DNA of 64,000 bases from Gymnogyps californianus. Lineage: Eukaryota; Chordata; Aves; Accipitriformes; Cathartidae. This document shows, one piece after another, positions 26,101 through 39,304 of this stretch. The stretch is from the NCBI RefSeq assembly GCF_018139145.2, contig NC_059479.1, forward strand, positions 4,588,001 to 4,652,000, read 5' to 3'. Position numbers and translations under genes: made by a program. Position 1 is the stretch's first letter; each line of letters starts with the position of its first letter. The notes below the pieces were generated by a model. It searched no databases and was not told the origin of the DNA. It was given only the letters and a program-made list of their open reading frames with translations.

Positions 26101-29100
26101 TCTAGGAAACAACTCAATGAAAAGAGTGCACATATATTGGAAATGTGTCTTGATTGGCTCCATGAAAACTGGTAGAAAAGAGGAAGAAGAAATGTCTAGA
26201 AGCCAAAAGAAAGACTATTAGTTATTATTTGAGCAATGTTCTTAAGTTTTTCTAAATTACTTTTTATCTTAGCTGCTCTGTTGCCAGTTACTCTTGAAGG
26301 GTTTTTTTTTCATGACATCACTAACGCTGCACCGTTTTAACTACATCTGTGAAAACTAAGGAGTCGTAGAGGTTGTGAAATATGTTTTATTCTTCTTTTG
26401 GAGTACATGCAAATTGAAAGCCTGTCCTTTCTCTCTCAGCTTCATAATCTTTGCAAGTAGCTTATGACTTCTAAACACTGAAGATAATTCCCTGTCCCTA
26501 GAGATGGATCTGATCCCACATATTCATTGCAAGAAGACTCCCTCTGATCTACGTGGCCTTCATTCATACAACCAAAGCCAGTACATTACACCAGGAGTAC
26601 TTACTTTTTATTAACCTGTCCATAAATCTGATGTAAAAACCATGGTGTTAAGGATCGTGCAGAACTGGCACTCAGTGGAGAACTGTGTGAGAATCCCAAG
26701 GTCACTTCCCAGCTCTCCCAAGTGTGATAACACAGTGCACTTCCAGCACAGTAAATGGACCTGCTCACCCTTTAGTTTTAAGAAATACTTTTTTAAGCTA
26801 GTGATACATTTCAGCTGTTTAAAGCCTAATAAAAATACAGCACAAGTCATTTATTATCTGTCACTTCCATATAAGTAATTCTCATAAAAAGTCAAATTTA
26901 AGATACTCTGCAAAAGAATTCTTTCAGACTTGACAGTCTTATTATTTTAAAATTTAAATGACATATTCAGAGGCATTCAATGCTGAATACTTTGGATCAA
27001 AGGCAATAGTGCAATGGAAGTAAAATTCAGTGATTAAAAAACCCCAACAGAAAATCAAGTCCAGCTGTCGATACTTTTCAATAGAGATTTACATCAAGCC
27101 ACTTTAAACTCCTCTCATAATTCTTCAAGCACTCTGTTATAAATCAGATCAAAATGTATGCCTAGTCAAGTCTCCTTTTTCTTATAACATTTGATGTGTG
27201 TCTGTTGGATGAATTTCAAAAATTGCTTACATAAAGTACACCACAACTGTGAGACTACAGAGTAGAAGAACAATGTAGAATACACTAAAACTACTAACTA
27301 CTACCCAGGTGGGTCATCTTCTTAGCCATTAATTTATTTCCTTGGTAGAACAGGAAACATTTTGTTGGAAAGTAGTATTAGATGAGAATGAACTCAATCA
27401 GTTTGCAGATCACTTCTCATGACCTTTACCAGACTATAAATTGCTTTGTATAAACTAATTTGGATTCTGGGGTGATGAACAGAAAAGATTTTCCAATGCC
27501 AGACCACACTGCGGGGTTCATCTGATATCGAGGGAAGGCTCTGATGAGAGATCGTGAGGGCTAAGAGAATGTTTTATGGTTTTGCCTTAGTAGTTCCTCT
27601 GACCAGAATTCCCGTAATAGGCTGGCTTTGTGTGATGATTTTTAAATGGAACCAGGGAGAATCTGCAGAAAACAAGTAAGAACTGTTTTGTTATTAAGTA
27701 AAAATATACTGGGGGGGTAGACACACCAAAACCCAAACCAATCAAATTGGCTTACTATAAACCCTGGAGACCAGCTTGATTTACTTCTATGGACTGAGCT
27801 GGGTTGGGGAATGACACCAGTCGATGTTTCTAGCACAACTCCAGATCTAAGGTGTACATCCAGAGCAGATTTGCATCTGTCGTATACCAAAAAAACAGTG
27901 AATGAGGATTTTGTATATTTATCCAAGATGTCTCTATGGTACCATAAAGGTACGGTTTGAGAAGGAGCATATTTTTAAATAACGAGGGAGTTAGTTTATT
28001 CTTGTGTAAAGATGAGTCTCTCGTTCTATCTCTATCCTAGAAGTCATTGCAGTAAACATATACCCTAAAATATTCCTTGCATCTCTGTAGGTTTTTTTAA
28101 ATAAGAGGATTCTTTAGCATGAAGCAATATATCCTGTGGAAATGAAGTCAGCTTTAGATATTAGATAGTGGGGCCTGATGGGACAAGTTTCATCATTTCA
28201 GAGTACTATTTATTTCTCCTGAAAAATGATGCCACCAGGTACTGCACCTGCTCCTCGCATTTTGATAAACTGTTTAGCATCGCATGTGTAGGCAGAAATA
28301 TTACTATATCTGTTAGTAGGAAAATGGGAGAAGGCAGGCAAGATGTTCAACTAACAGTGTCTTCTATGTGAAGTCTCAGTATCTTCAAAACGCAGTGCAT
28401 TTGTTGTATCAAAAATACATATTTAAGCAGGTGATCTTTCTGGGCTTCAATTCAAAAAGCTTCTTCAAATAAATTAGTAGGTATTTCTGCTAATATAATT
28501 TAAGACAAAAAGAGATGTAAAGTTATCCCTACTGGAGCCTTGAAATTCATTTTCATTTCCATTTTGGCAAAAGACCGCTCTCCTTCTGGTAGGAGATCAA
28601 GCTTGGTAAGTGAAGATAGCTTATTTTGCATGCACATCTGTGCGGAGAGGCAAGCAATTCTTTGGTTCAGGTGGATAAATTGCCAGCTTTCATACATGAC
28701 AGATAGTTTAATGCCTAGTGAAACAACTACTGTAGCTATTCATTGCTGCTAAATGTAATGGCAAAAACTGTCTATGACAGAAAAGCAGTAAAGAAATATA
28801 CCACAGTGTGGGCAGATGTCCATAGTGCATTAAAAAGAAATCTGTGTCCTCTTAGATTTAAGCAAACAACTGTATTCATATGATTTGCTGTAATTTATCT
28901 GATTCTTAGCAAGTTCTATCTTAATAATGCTCATGTAATAACAGATGCATATGTATTCTTTCTCATGCTTTAAGAGTCCATTTCACTTTTGAATGAAGGA
29001 AAGAGCACTTAGAGGAGCAGTCACTGATGACAGACTATTGTTAAAAAGCCATCATATATTCAGATCCATCTGGTGCTATCCTGGGAGCAATGTGTTACAA

Positions 29101-30202
29101 ACTAATAAAATTACTGCAGAGGTAGGGAAACCAGCAAAGACAATTTAAAAAGAATAGCCATTTGTTTTATAGACAGAAGAATTACATTGTTTTATGTCAT
29201 GCAAAACACTTTTTAAAATACCATTTTGGCAAAATGATCTTCATTTCAAAATGCTTCAGTCATATCCAGATTCATATTAGTAATTGTTTCAATTTTCCAT
29301 AAATAATGATTACATAAAAATATCTGTTACACAATGCTTAGACATTTCTGAAGTGTGAGAATAAGCCTGAAATATGTTTTCACATTTCTGAAATGTAAGC
29401 CAATAATAAAAGTGATATAAATGTGGAGTTAGTCATATTATTAGCACAATGAATACATTAAAAATACTCTGACTGGTTTTAATTATTTATTCATCCTATC
29501 ATCTGTTAAATACTACATAATTTTTTTAATACTTCCTTAGCCCATTCAACTGCAGCATTAAATAAAAAAGAGTCACAGTAGATATGAGTCCATTTTGTTT
29601 TGGTGCCTTTTCTATGCTGTTGACAGACAGGAGCATGCATTCCAACAGTTCTTATAAATGACTTCGAAAATGTTTTTCTAGCTCCAAGTTTTCCCTGTCA
29701 TACGTGCTTATTCTTCTCAGTAAAGAGAAGCAATCATGGAGAAAACATACAGCAAAATGTGAATCTAGCTGCGTAAAGCTTTGTTTTCATTGCGTTTGTT
29801 TGAATGGTTTATATTTAATTGATGAATCTCAGTGTTTGTGTCTGAATGACTTTCAGTTCCCCAGTGTCTCAATCAGTGCAGTGCAGACACACAAACCGCA
29901 GGTGGGCTTCCTCACACTGTTATGCTGATGTAGCTTCCCTCTTCATCTTAAATGACCACCTGAGCTGAATGTGATAGACTTTTTTATCTGGGAGTTTATG
30001 CAGTCTTTGGCCTTTTCTGAGGCAGACTGTCAGTTTCCTCCGTGTGCACCACATACAATTCGCAAAGAGCAAAAGTTCGAAGTGTAATGCTTATTTATTT
30101 AGTTTCTTTTTTTGCACCGATTAAGGACAGGTTCATACCTGAGCTCTAAGAAAAAGAAACGCTAAACATGAAATACGTAATATAAAAGTGAAAGGGCACA
30201 GA

Positions 30203-30420
30203 TGTTAGCTGCCGATACATGGCTGGTAAAAAACCAAGAATGCATTAACACATTTGATATGTAACTACTCTTTTTAAAGATGGTCTTATTACAGAATACA
30301 CGAGGGCATTTGTGTTAGTTACTGAGAGGCATACAGCTGGTAAAAATATATAAATGCATTAACAGATTTTGTATGCAATTTCACTCCTTTTAAAAATGGT
30401 CTTATACCAGAAAACATGAT
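30203..30420 (+). repeat. Diverged tandem duplication, period ~110-114 bp
   Basis: Unit 1 (about 30203-30300) and unit 2 (about 30313-30420) share an ordered series of words: TGTTAG, GCTGGTAAAA, TGCATTAACA, TTTTTAAAGATGGTCTTAT versus TTTTAAAAATGGTCTTAT, then CAGAA. The spacing is 110 bp at the start and 114 bp later, which implies a small indel. No third copy is evident on either side. Confidence 0.85.
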
Positions 30421-30690
30421 ATCTTTCCTTTATTCTTTTCAGAGCAGTGATCAGAGGGAAAAGAGATTCATTAATATACACATTAGCATTAACGGGCAGA
30501 GAATGCAATCATTAGTGTCATGGCTCAGGTGTTTTGTGAATGCAACTGTAGGATCAAATCATATCACACTAATGTAAATTGCAATGAAGCTCTCTACCGG
30601 ATTTTCCTATTATTTGAGTGTTAAACCTGTTTTGTCACAGATCTATGAAGGACACTGACAATAGTAAACTAACCTTCATTATCATCATCT
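30421..30690. other. Repeat-free non-coding stretch, possible conserved element
   Basis: This interval between the tandem duplication and the C tract has no simple repeat. It is rich in mixed transcription-factor-like words such as ATTAATAT, GTGAATGCAA and CATTAGCATTAA. I cannot test conservation, so the regulatory reading is weak. Confidence 0.2.
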
Positions 30691-30695
30691 TCCTT

Positions 30696-30715
30696 CCCCC
30701 CCCCCCCCCCCCCCC
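30696..30715. repeat. Poly-C tract, 20 bases
   Basis: Twenty uninterrupted C bases follow a short pyrimidine lead-in and are followed by TTTAAA. Runs this long are prone to slippage and to sequencing-length error, so the exact length may be unreliable. Confidence 0.9.
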
Positions 30716-31464
30716 TTTAAATCAATAATCAAGCTGTCATAGTCTATTTTCTGCAGGTTACCCTTTCTGGTTCTGGTAGAGCGGACAGATACTTTACAAG
30801 TCAGAGCTGTAAAAAAGGCATTTGACAGAAGTAGTAACTGCTTGGGATTTTCTAGTAGAGCCACAGGTAATGATTTGACAGTGACTCCAAAAAACAGGGA
30901 TGAAAATATTACATCCTTATTAGTTTACAAATAAAATAACATTCTGTAGACAGAATGATAAAAAATGTCCTTAACTGACTTTAGAGTGAAATCTCACAAT
31001 TTTGTGCTTAGAAGGGTATTGATTATTTCTGGCTTAGTATACTTTGTGTTTGTTTCTGTACTTGCTTTTACTTCCTATTTAACTAAATGCTATTTAATGC
31101 AATCATAAATTAATAAATGGAATCACACTATTTATGATTATGAGATCTAAGTATGTACACTCTACAAAAAAAACTTGGAGGAAAAACAATTTTAAAAGAC
31201 CCACAGAAATGGACGCCACTACTTGCAGTCAATGATATTACATTTATATTGTAATCTGATGAAAACTAAATTTAGAGCCACAAACCTTCTGTTTAGGAAG
31301 GTGGGCTTTCCCTGCAAAGCAAGTCTTATCCTCTAGCATGGTTCCCAAGCGTGCTGTTTCTTTTCATATTTCAGCTGGTTCGACTGCAGGATGCCCCTAG
31401 GAGGGAAGCTTCCTCTGCACCTCCTTCAGCTCCAGTGAGGCTTCTCTGGCACCGGATCAAACCG

Positions 31465-31480
31465 CTGTGCAATTGCACAG
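31465..31480. repeat. 16-bp perfect palindrome
   Basis: CTGTGCAATTGCACAG reads the same on both strands. It includes TTGCAC/GTGCAA half-sites of the kind bound by bZIP factors such as C/EBP, and sits in a small GC-elevated stretch (31375-31470). Binding is only a possibility. Confidence 0.85.
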
Positions 31481-34400
31481 TGAGTTAGATCAGCTCTTTG
31501 GTCTGACACTACTGTTTTTAGTGTGTTGTCTTTCTAGTGGATAGGTAAGCTGGACCAACTTCCCTTGCAGTCACATGTTTGTTAGATCCAATACAGAAGC
31601 TGGGATCTTTCTTGATAGAAAAAGTCTACTCTGTGATTAAAATTTCTTTTCCCCTAGTCTGATTTTTTTCATTCTCAGTCCAAAATTCCAGGTACTTTTG
31701 GTGGTAGTTCCAATCAGAATTGGTACTAAACGTGCTTTTAGTGTTTAAAAAGGTATCTTAGTTAAATTTCACTTGGTATAGTGTGAAAACTCATATCAAA
31801 GTGCCTGAGCACCCTTGAAGTTTAAATGACCTCATTTACACATCTTGTTCTGAAAGAATTATATATTATCATTCTGTCCCATGGGGAGAAAGCAGATCAC
31901 AATTTTGTCACTTGCGCACATAAAATTAGCATACCAAAGGTTTACTCACAATGTGAGAAGTCTTCTGTGTTTTTAGATCCGTCTGTTGAATGCAAAGTGT
32001 CTTAATCAATGGTTACCTGTACCCAATCATTTACATGGCGATGAATCCATAGTTTAAAATTCCTGAGGTACAATACCATGTGCTGTTTTGAGTGACTGCA
32101 TTGGCATAGGTTACGTAAAAGTTACCAAATCTAAAAATTCAGAATTCCCTTCAGTGTCGAAGAAAAATTCAGACATAGAATGATTGAGAGCTGCTGAAAG
32201 TCAGAAGTAGTCATTTTTCACGACTACTAATCGGTGATCTGGACTGGAAGAAGCCTGTACTGAGCTGAAGCAAAATTTAATGCGGCTCAGAAAGGCTCAA
32301 AGAAACATATTCTTTCAGAAATTTTTGACAGGAAGTATCCAAACAAGCTGGAAGGCTACTGCTGTGTAACTCCCATCAGAGGTAATAAAAAAAATTAGTG
32401 TCCTTTCCAAGTCAGACCATTTTTTCTTCTATCATACTTCTGGGTGGGAACAACAGCAGATAAGAGCATAACAATATGAGAAGCATACATGACATTCCCC
32501 ACATGTACTTTCCTACTTTCAGCCCTATCTGGTTCTAGAACTGCCTGCAATGGCAGCAGTTTCCACATATTCAGTAAATTTCCCCTTCTCCCCCTTGCAC
32601 ACTTAGAGGCTCTCCTTGCAGAATTTCCTTCATCCAGAAATTTAAAATAATTTCTCTAAGCAATTTTTCTAAACTACATTCAACTTTGTATCATAATAGT
32701 TCAGAATGAACCCAGAAGTGATTGACTTTTTCATTGGTAATCCTACCGGGTTTTTCTTTTTCCAAATGAAATAACACCCCACAGGAATGTGTTTTAGGAA
32801 AGCAAAATTGCACAGAAAGTTTCTTCAATCACATAAGACTGAAAGTTTAGGAACAAAAGTGTCAGCCATATTCTTGAAAGCATAGTGTAAAGAGAGAAAG
32901 GGTGCTTAAACTGAGAACCGTTTCTCCTGCAAAATTTGGTTGCCAGAGGTGGTGTTGTTTTCTAAAATAAGTTGAGGTAGCCTCAAGTTGTCTGCACCCA
33001 ATATTTGCTCTTATGAACTTACAGGATCATTATACACCTGGAAGTCAATGGGTCACATCAACCGTACACCCAAAGTCCCTGTCTGGTTCCAATTTTGGGG
33101 TTATTTGTCCCCACAACAGGAGTCTGACTTGCCCTGGGATAGCAGGTTGTCATTCCATTTGTCCCTATTTCTCAGAAAATATTATCAGAGGGGAGACTAG
33201 TGGAGTTGCTCTCAGTCCTTCACATTGAATCTTTCCCAAAACAATTAAGTACTCTCTAGGCCAGAAATACACAACTAAAGTGACCCTTTGGGTTATGGCA
33301 TTCCCCTGGAGAGGAATAGATACAAATTCCATTCCCTGTTCTACTGAATACTTAATGCAATATATAAAACATTCAGTGTGGTAAGGACAGAAGTGTCTAG
33401 TTTTTTAATCCCAGTGAGGCTTAGAGTTGAGGTAAGAACTGATCTGCTCAAAGCTGTGGAGACTAAAATATTTCCTAGCATGTACAGAAGCAAAACTCCA
33501 TATAAGAAATCCTAGAGAGTCAATGAAATCATCAATATTAATAAGGATTATATAAGGGAGACCTATGTGTTTGGTAGCGTAGAATTAAGGCCATCAAAAA
33601 CTTGATAGACACCCTAGCATCACTGATTGGCAATCTTCTCTGACAACCATCAACCCAGAGAACTACATCAAGTCAATGCTATAATCAAAAACATTTGCAC
33701 ACTGCCCGGGCAGGAACAAAAACAAATGTTAACACGAAAGTGCTGCAGAAGATGAGAAAGATGGGAAACGTTCTAAGAAATCTTTTCAAAACACAGTGGT
33801 AAAAGAAATAGTAAGAGCACTAACTCTGTAACACAAAACACTTGATATCAGCCTTTGTGGGTTGTGAAGTAACAGTTACATTAACAGAGGTAAAGCAGTA
33901 AAGAAAAAACACGTAAAAGCAATGCCTGAAACTTGCCATCAAACAGATCCTGAGAGAGGGTTAACAAATGGTATGCATTTATTTAGTATCTCAGAGGAAG
34001 TCTAGAGAAATTTCAAGTTCACAGGTACAGTGCCATTTACCAGTGTTGTCTGTTGGGGGAAATTCCTGATCTCAAACAGCTTTCATTTCAACCAACGATC
34101 ACTGCAACAAAGCTCCAGCATATTGAATGTATGCTTTCTGCAAGCAATTTTTCACACTCTAATCATTATGGAAGATCCTGTTAGTTCCTTCTGGACAGAG
34201 ATTTTGTTGATATTTAAATGATACTAATGTTGCAAAACCAAAAGACTGAAGACTTTACAACCAGATATGATGTTTTATATTATTGAGGATTAGATATATG
34301 CATGAATGAAATGATTCTTCACTTTTATTGCTCTTATCAATAAATTCATGACCAGCTGGACCAAAAAAGTATCCTCAGAATATAAGAAGTGTATTGGTGA

Positions 34401-34930
34401 ATTTTCCACAAGGTTGTTTTTCTTAAGCTTTTAGCCTGCCTTCTTCAGAAAAAGTCGTGCATTATCTGTTAATCTGTCAGCACTTCCTAACAATTTCTGA
34501 ATATATTGACATATTTTAGGCAGATATGTCAGAGAAGTAAGACTCTTAAAGACACTAGAGTTCTAAAAGTTTCTTGAAAATTGGAGGCTGCATAGAGAAA
34601 AACAGGCAAATTGAAATACCCAAATCAGGAAAAGGCTGTAATGTATACTCAGTAGTAATCTGTGCTGGTTTATCTGCTCTCTTACTAATGGTCATATGTA
34701 ATTGGTTGCCCAGTTAGCAGACACAGCTTGGAACCAGCTGGACTACATACCACCTCGTGTAGTCAGTGCATATGGAGCAAAAATTATCAAGGGAATAAGA
34801 GCATGGGAAAAGCTGGATGCCTCTCTGCTGAAGAGAGGGAGTAGAAAGCATAAGTCATAACTCATAATTAACCAACTTTCACTGTTTCCTATTCATTTTC
34901 TATTATTTCATTATTTTCTTCATGCCTTTT

Positions 34931-34942
34931 CCCCCCCCCCCC
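34931..34942. repeat. Poly-C tract, 12 bases
   Basis: Twelve C bases follow TTTT. This is a simple homopolymer with no other structure nearby. Confidence 0.9.
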
Positions 34943-35772
34943 AGTAACTAGTAGCACAGATATTTAGAAAGTGAAGAAACATTTTAAGATAAACTGACCT
35001 TATACTAATTAAAATAATGTTTTTATTAATGCACAGACTTAGGGGAAAAAACTGTATTTTAAATGTTAAAAGTATTGGAGAAAAATCTGCAAAACTGTCA
35101 TGAAGATAACTTCAATAGTAACAATACCTTTAAGGAACATATAGCACTCTACCTATAGGTGAAATTTCCATTCAAATAAGAGTGGTTTAGCATATATTTT
35201 TAACAATGTAGTATAGTAATATGTTTCAGCAATTCCAAAGTTAGAAGGCCATATGAGAATTTGCAAAAGTGGTCTTTGTTTATTTGTTATGACACTTGCA
35301 GTAAACTGTATCTTCAAAGTATCAGGTACTCACAGCATTTAATGTACATTATCTCTCACTGAAGTACAACTGTTAGAGATAAGTGCTCTTGCTTTTTATA
35401 TCTGGCAGTTACTGACAGATTGACTCATTTCTCTTGCAAGCAGTACTGCGTTCTTACTGTTCTTGATAATATTTTCAAATACTTGCATTAAAAATGCCCC
35501 ACTAACAACTTCATACTTTCCCAAGTTTTGCCTTTGCCTAGCGTTATCTCAACAAACTGGAGTGTCAGATTCTCTTATTTGGGAAGGCTGATGTTTTTCT
35601 TTATGTTTAATTGTTATTTAAGTCAAATAATATCCTAAGAAAAGATTTGAGACATTTCTTTTGAAGTACCACAGCCTCTGCTTACCTCAGTTTTCTTGAG
35701 TGAAACTCTTCACTCCCGGAAAGCTGGAATGATACAGGACAGTGTTATCCATGCTTTTTCCTGTGTTTATTG

Positions 35773-35828
35773 AACTTTTGAGGAATTAGCATTTCATTAA
35801 ACTTCTTGAGGAATTAGCTTTTTCCTTA
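35773..35828 (+). repeat. Tandem duplication, 2 x 28 bp
   Basis: The word TTGAGGAATTAGC recurs 28 bp apart (AGGAATTAGC at 35781 and 35809), preceded by AACTT and followed by a T-rich tail in both units. One single-base indel separates the copies. Confidence 0.85.
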
Positions 35829-38800
35829 CATCCATAGGGTAGATGAAGTTATACATATAATCCAGATCTTTTTCTCCTCCCATTATTCTTTCAGAGAGGC
35901 ACTTGAGTGGTATGTAGGTGTATCTTTTGAGTTTTTAGTTAAAAGGTGGAATTGTCTGGCTCATCTTACTATCCATGAAATAAGAGAATGTGTTCATTTA
36001 GGGGAAAAAAAAAAAAATCAACTACAACTTAGTTTCCATGAAAAGAGTCTTCACAGCTTAGAGCTTTGGCATTTCATCAGTGAAATGAGTTAAGGATGGA
36101 AGAAACTTATCGAAATTACGGTCTTTTTTTTCTTTTTGCCACTCTAGTCTATCATGTTCTCCTAGTATGGTTATTTATGAGCTCTCTCAGATTCGATCTG
36201 TTCCTGCCATCCTGACGGTAAACTTACATGGAACTTAGATAGGTCTTCTCTTACTGTTTATTCAGCTGCTCCATTAAAAATTACACCTTGATTATTTTCT
36301 TCTACAGTCTGAACGTCTCTGATTTAGATGCTTTTCTGTTTCTTCTATCTGCAAGGTGATGATATGGTTCCTGCGTCATTATTAATGATTCAATACTGTG
36401 TCCTGTTTTCCCTAAAATTCCGGTGTAGCTGGGTCTCTGAAGGAAGGGGGCAGGGGTTGTCTTTATTATCCCTTACAAATAACAAACACCTATTCCTGTA
36501 ACTCACAGTAGGCCAAGGATAATGTTTCATAAGATAGGAAGCATATCACACAGTGTTTCTGCAAGTAATATTGCTCTCTCTCCTCATATTCATCTCATGT
36601 TCAGACAAATTCGCATGAGGGCTGGCTGGGCTAAACTCCTTTTCTAGGTGGGGTCAATGGACGTAATAAATAGTTTTGCCTTTTTTTTTAAGTTTTTAAT
36701 AAAAGGCCATAGGAATATCTTCAAAAAGTCGAACAATTCTTCTTTTTTAGTTTCCATTCTTATAACTTGAAAATAATTATCCAGCTTTTCATCAACACTG
36801 TTCTTGGATTGAGATGCAGACTGGAAACTTTTGCTTCAGAGTTCATACTGCTTCTGAATTATAAGCAGTTACAGTAGATATTCTGAGCCAGTCCTGGCAG
36901 TAGTGGCAGAGAAAATACTGCAGTATTAGATTTCTGCAGCAATTAATGGCAAAGCACTGGCAGAATCTACCCTAAGGTAGTTTTCTTACCTAGCATAATA
37001 ATTAAAGCTGTATTTTTAAAGCACTAACACAGGACAATGCTTTCTGGAACTATAAAATGACTGCAATCAGTACACTTAATTAACCCTCTCCCATTTCCCC
37101 AAAGGATTTTTCATGTTGTTTTTGCTCCATCTTTTCTTCTCATTAAGTGTTGTCCTGACCTTTCAGTCTGTAAAAATCAACAAAAGGCATTTCCTTTTTT
37201 ATTAAAAGATTGATTGCAGGAGGCATGGGACCACAATGAAAAGAAAAGGAGAAATAATCTATGCTGAAAACACATCAAGTTTGTGAGACAGCCAACAACA
37301 TTTGGCCCAACAGTAATAGCAGTACATACCTGGTTTTCAGATGCAACAAAGCAAAATAAGGCAGAGGAACATTAAGAAATAAGGAAATGATGCTATAAAT
37401 CAGAAAGAAAGACATGCACTATGAGAGAAAACTTTCAATAATTCTATTGAGACATGAACATACAGCTGGAAGAAGCTACTAAAATAAAGATTATAGAAAG
37501 CTATTATAGTCCTACTTGAGAAGGCAGGCAAAAATGTTTCAATATATAGAACTATGGACACCAATATACCTAAAGCTGAATATATTTTCAAAGCAACAGC
37601 ACCTTGCCTCTAGAGGCACACAACCCTTCACAAGGGTTTACGGCAACCTCATCTGATGGGACGTTAGCTGATCAAATGCATAGATTCCAAAACTTTTTCC
37701 TACCTAGGGTTCTGAAAATAATATAGATGAACGTGTATAATAAAAAAAATCATAATTTGAAACATCATGAATTTACCATTGTCCCCAGCTGACACAAAGT
37801 TAGGCCTTTTTAATCTTTTAAATATTTATTTATACAGGGACTTACCCACAAATGATCCAATAGAAACCTGATTTGACTTTGAATCTTATTTGTGATACAC
37901 TCTTGTCCTGTTACTTCAACTGATCTACTCACTATTTATGAAACCTATCTAAAACCCACCAAACCAATTTAATTATTATAATAGGTTATGACCAGCTGCT
38001 GTTGAAGGTCAGAGCACTTGAATAGCATAGTATTAGGCCATGGTTCTATTTTATATTGTTATACTTTTATTTCTGAAGGTCTAAGATATCATACACTTGT
38101 CTGTAATCATAAATAAAATGAAAAGAAAGGAAGTGGTCCATAATGTAACTATCCTTAGTTTAATTCTTCTCATTAATCTACTTATTGGTTGTGGCATGCA
38201 CTTGTTCTACCCAGTGAAGGTTTAATAGCCCTGTTTCTTTTACCATCATCCATACACAAGCCTGTCGATCAATGACAATTATTACTTAATGAACATGTAA
38301 TGACGGGTAAGCCCAGGGAGAAGGGAACAAATAAATCACTCATAGTCTTGATTGCAAGCTAGCACTGTCTCTTGTCAAAGTGATGTGTTGTGCAGGTTTG
38401 TTTAGCCAACATCTTGAGGAGTAATCAGCATGATCAGGTGTTTCAAAGTGCTAGAAATCTTCAGTGACCTAAAGTATATTCAGCTTCAAAAGGAGATGCA
38501 CATAAAAGGGGTTTCACCTTAATTGAAAACTCTCTTCTGAGTAGTTCTTTTTAAAAGAAGCTCAGAGCTGTTTGTTTCTTCCCGATTTTTCTAAACTGTT
38601 TTTTTTCTGCTTAAATATGAGCAAAGTTGCATTCATATTCCAGTTTAAATAATAAAACCTTTCCAGAAGCTTTAATGTGCAATCCACACTGACTAAGCAT
38701 TATTTTAACAGCGCTCGATGTTCATGAAACATTGCACAGCCTAAGGAACTAGAGTGCTATATTCATAAACCTAAGACAGCAAGGAGTCATGGTGAGGTAT

Positions 38801-39137
38801 GTCAGATCAGTATCATGCCAGTAAAAATGGTTATACGTTTTACAAAAATGATGCAGCTATTTGCTTTTGTGATGCTAATTCCTGCTCATTAAGCTCTGAA
38901 GTGAAATGCTCAAATATTTTGTATCCTAGTAGCAACCACCAGAAGTTCTTAGTCTGGCTTCCACATCAATTTCTCATTTTTCTGTTAATTAGACAACTTT
39001 ACCAAAGTTAAAATGATGTGAGAAAGGAAATCAACATCTAACTGGTAATTCATGGGAAAGTCAGATCAAATATTTCTGGGAACAAAACTATGAATTAGAT
39101 ATGTGCAGAAGCATATTGAGGTAAATTCTACAGATTG

Positions 39138-39161
39138 CCCCCCCCCCCCCCTTTTTTTTTT
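39138..39161. repeat. C14-T10 homopolymer pair
   Basis: Fourteen C bases run directly into ten T bases, giving a pure pyrimidine strand of 24 bases. Length is likely variable between individuals or assemblies. Confidence 0.9.
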
Positions 39162-39278
39162 ATTTTGATGTAATATGACACCAAATGTCCTGTTTCTTAA
39201 ACTAATGTTTTGGCTTTTTCAAATAACAGAGTTACAACAAGATTTAAATTATTTATTTAGAACTTCAAAAATCAAAAT

Positions 39279-39304
39279 AGGATGTCATCATAGGATGTCA
39301 TCAT
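39279..39304 (+). repeat. Perfect tandem duplication, 2 x 13 bp
   Basis: The unit AGGATGTCATCAT is repeated exactly twice with no spacer. The lack of divergence suggests a recent slippage duplication. Confidence 0.95.

Larger units (their letters stand above)
16629..30202. other. Non-coding AT-rich DNA, no gene recognised
   Basis: About 13.5 kb without a recognisable gene. It contains the 38-bp duplication at 23083-23158, the hairpin at 20584-20609, G runs at 21959-21966 and 22022-22030, and a diverged direct repeat at about 29342-29406 (shared word ACATTTCTGAA, spacing about 39 bp). The stretch 19020-19330 is repeat-free and of balanced complexity, and is a guess for a conserved element. 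Confidence 0.6.

Noticed and set aside
31378..31390. GGTTCGACTGC, like a tRNA B box
   Set aside because: It does not complete the B-box consensus, no A box lies at the right distance upstream, and no cloverleaf forms.
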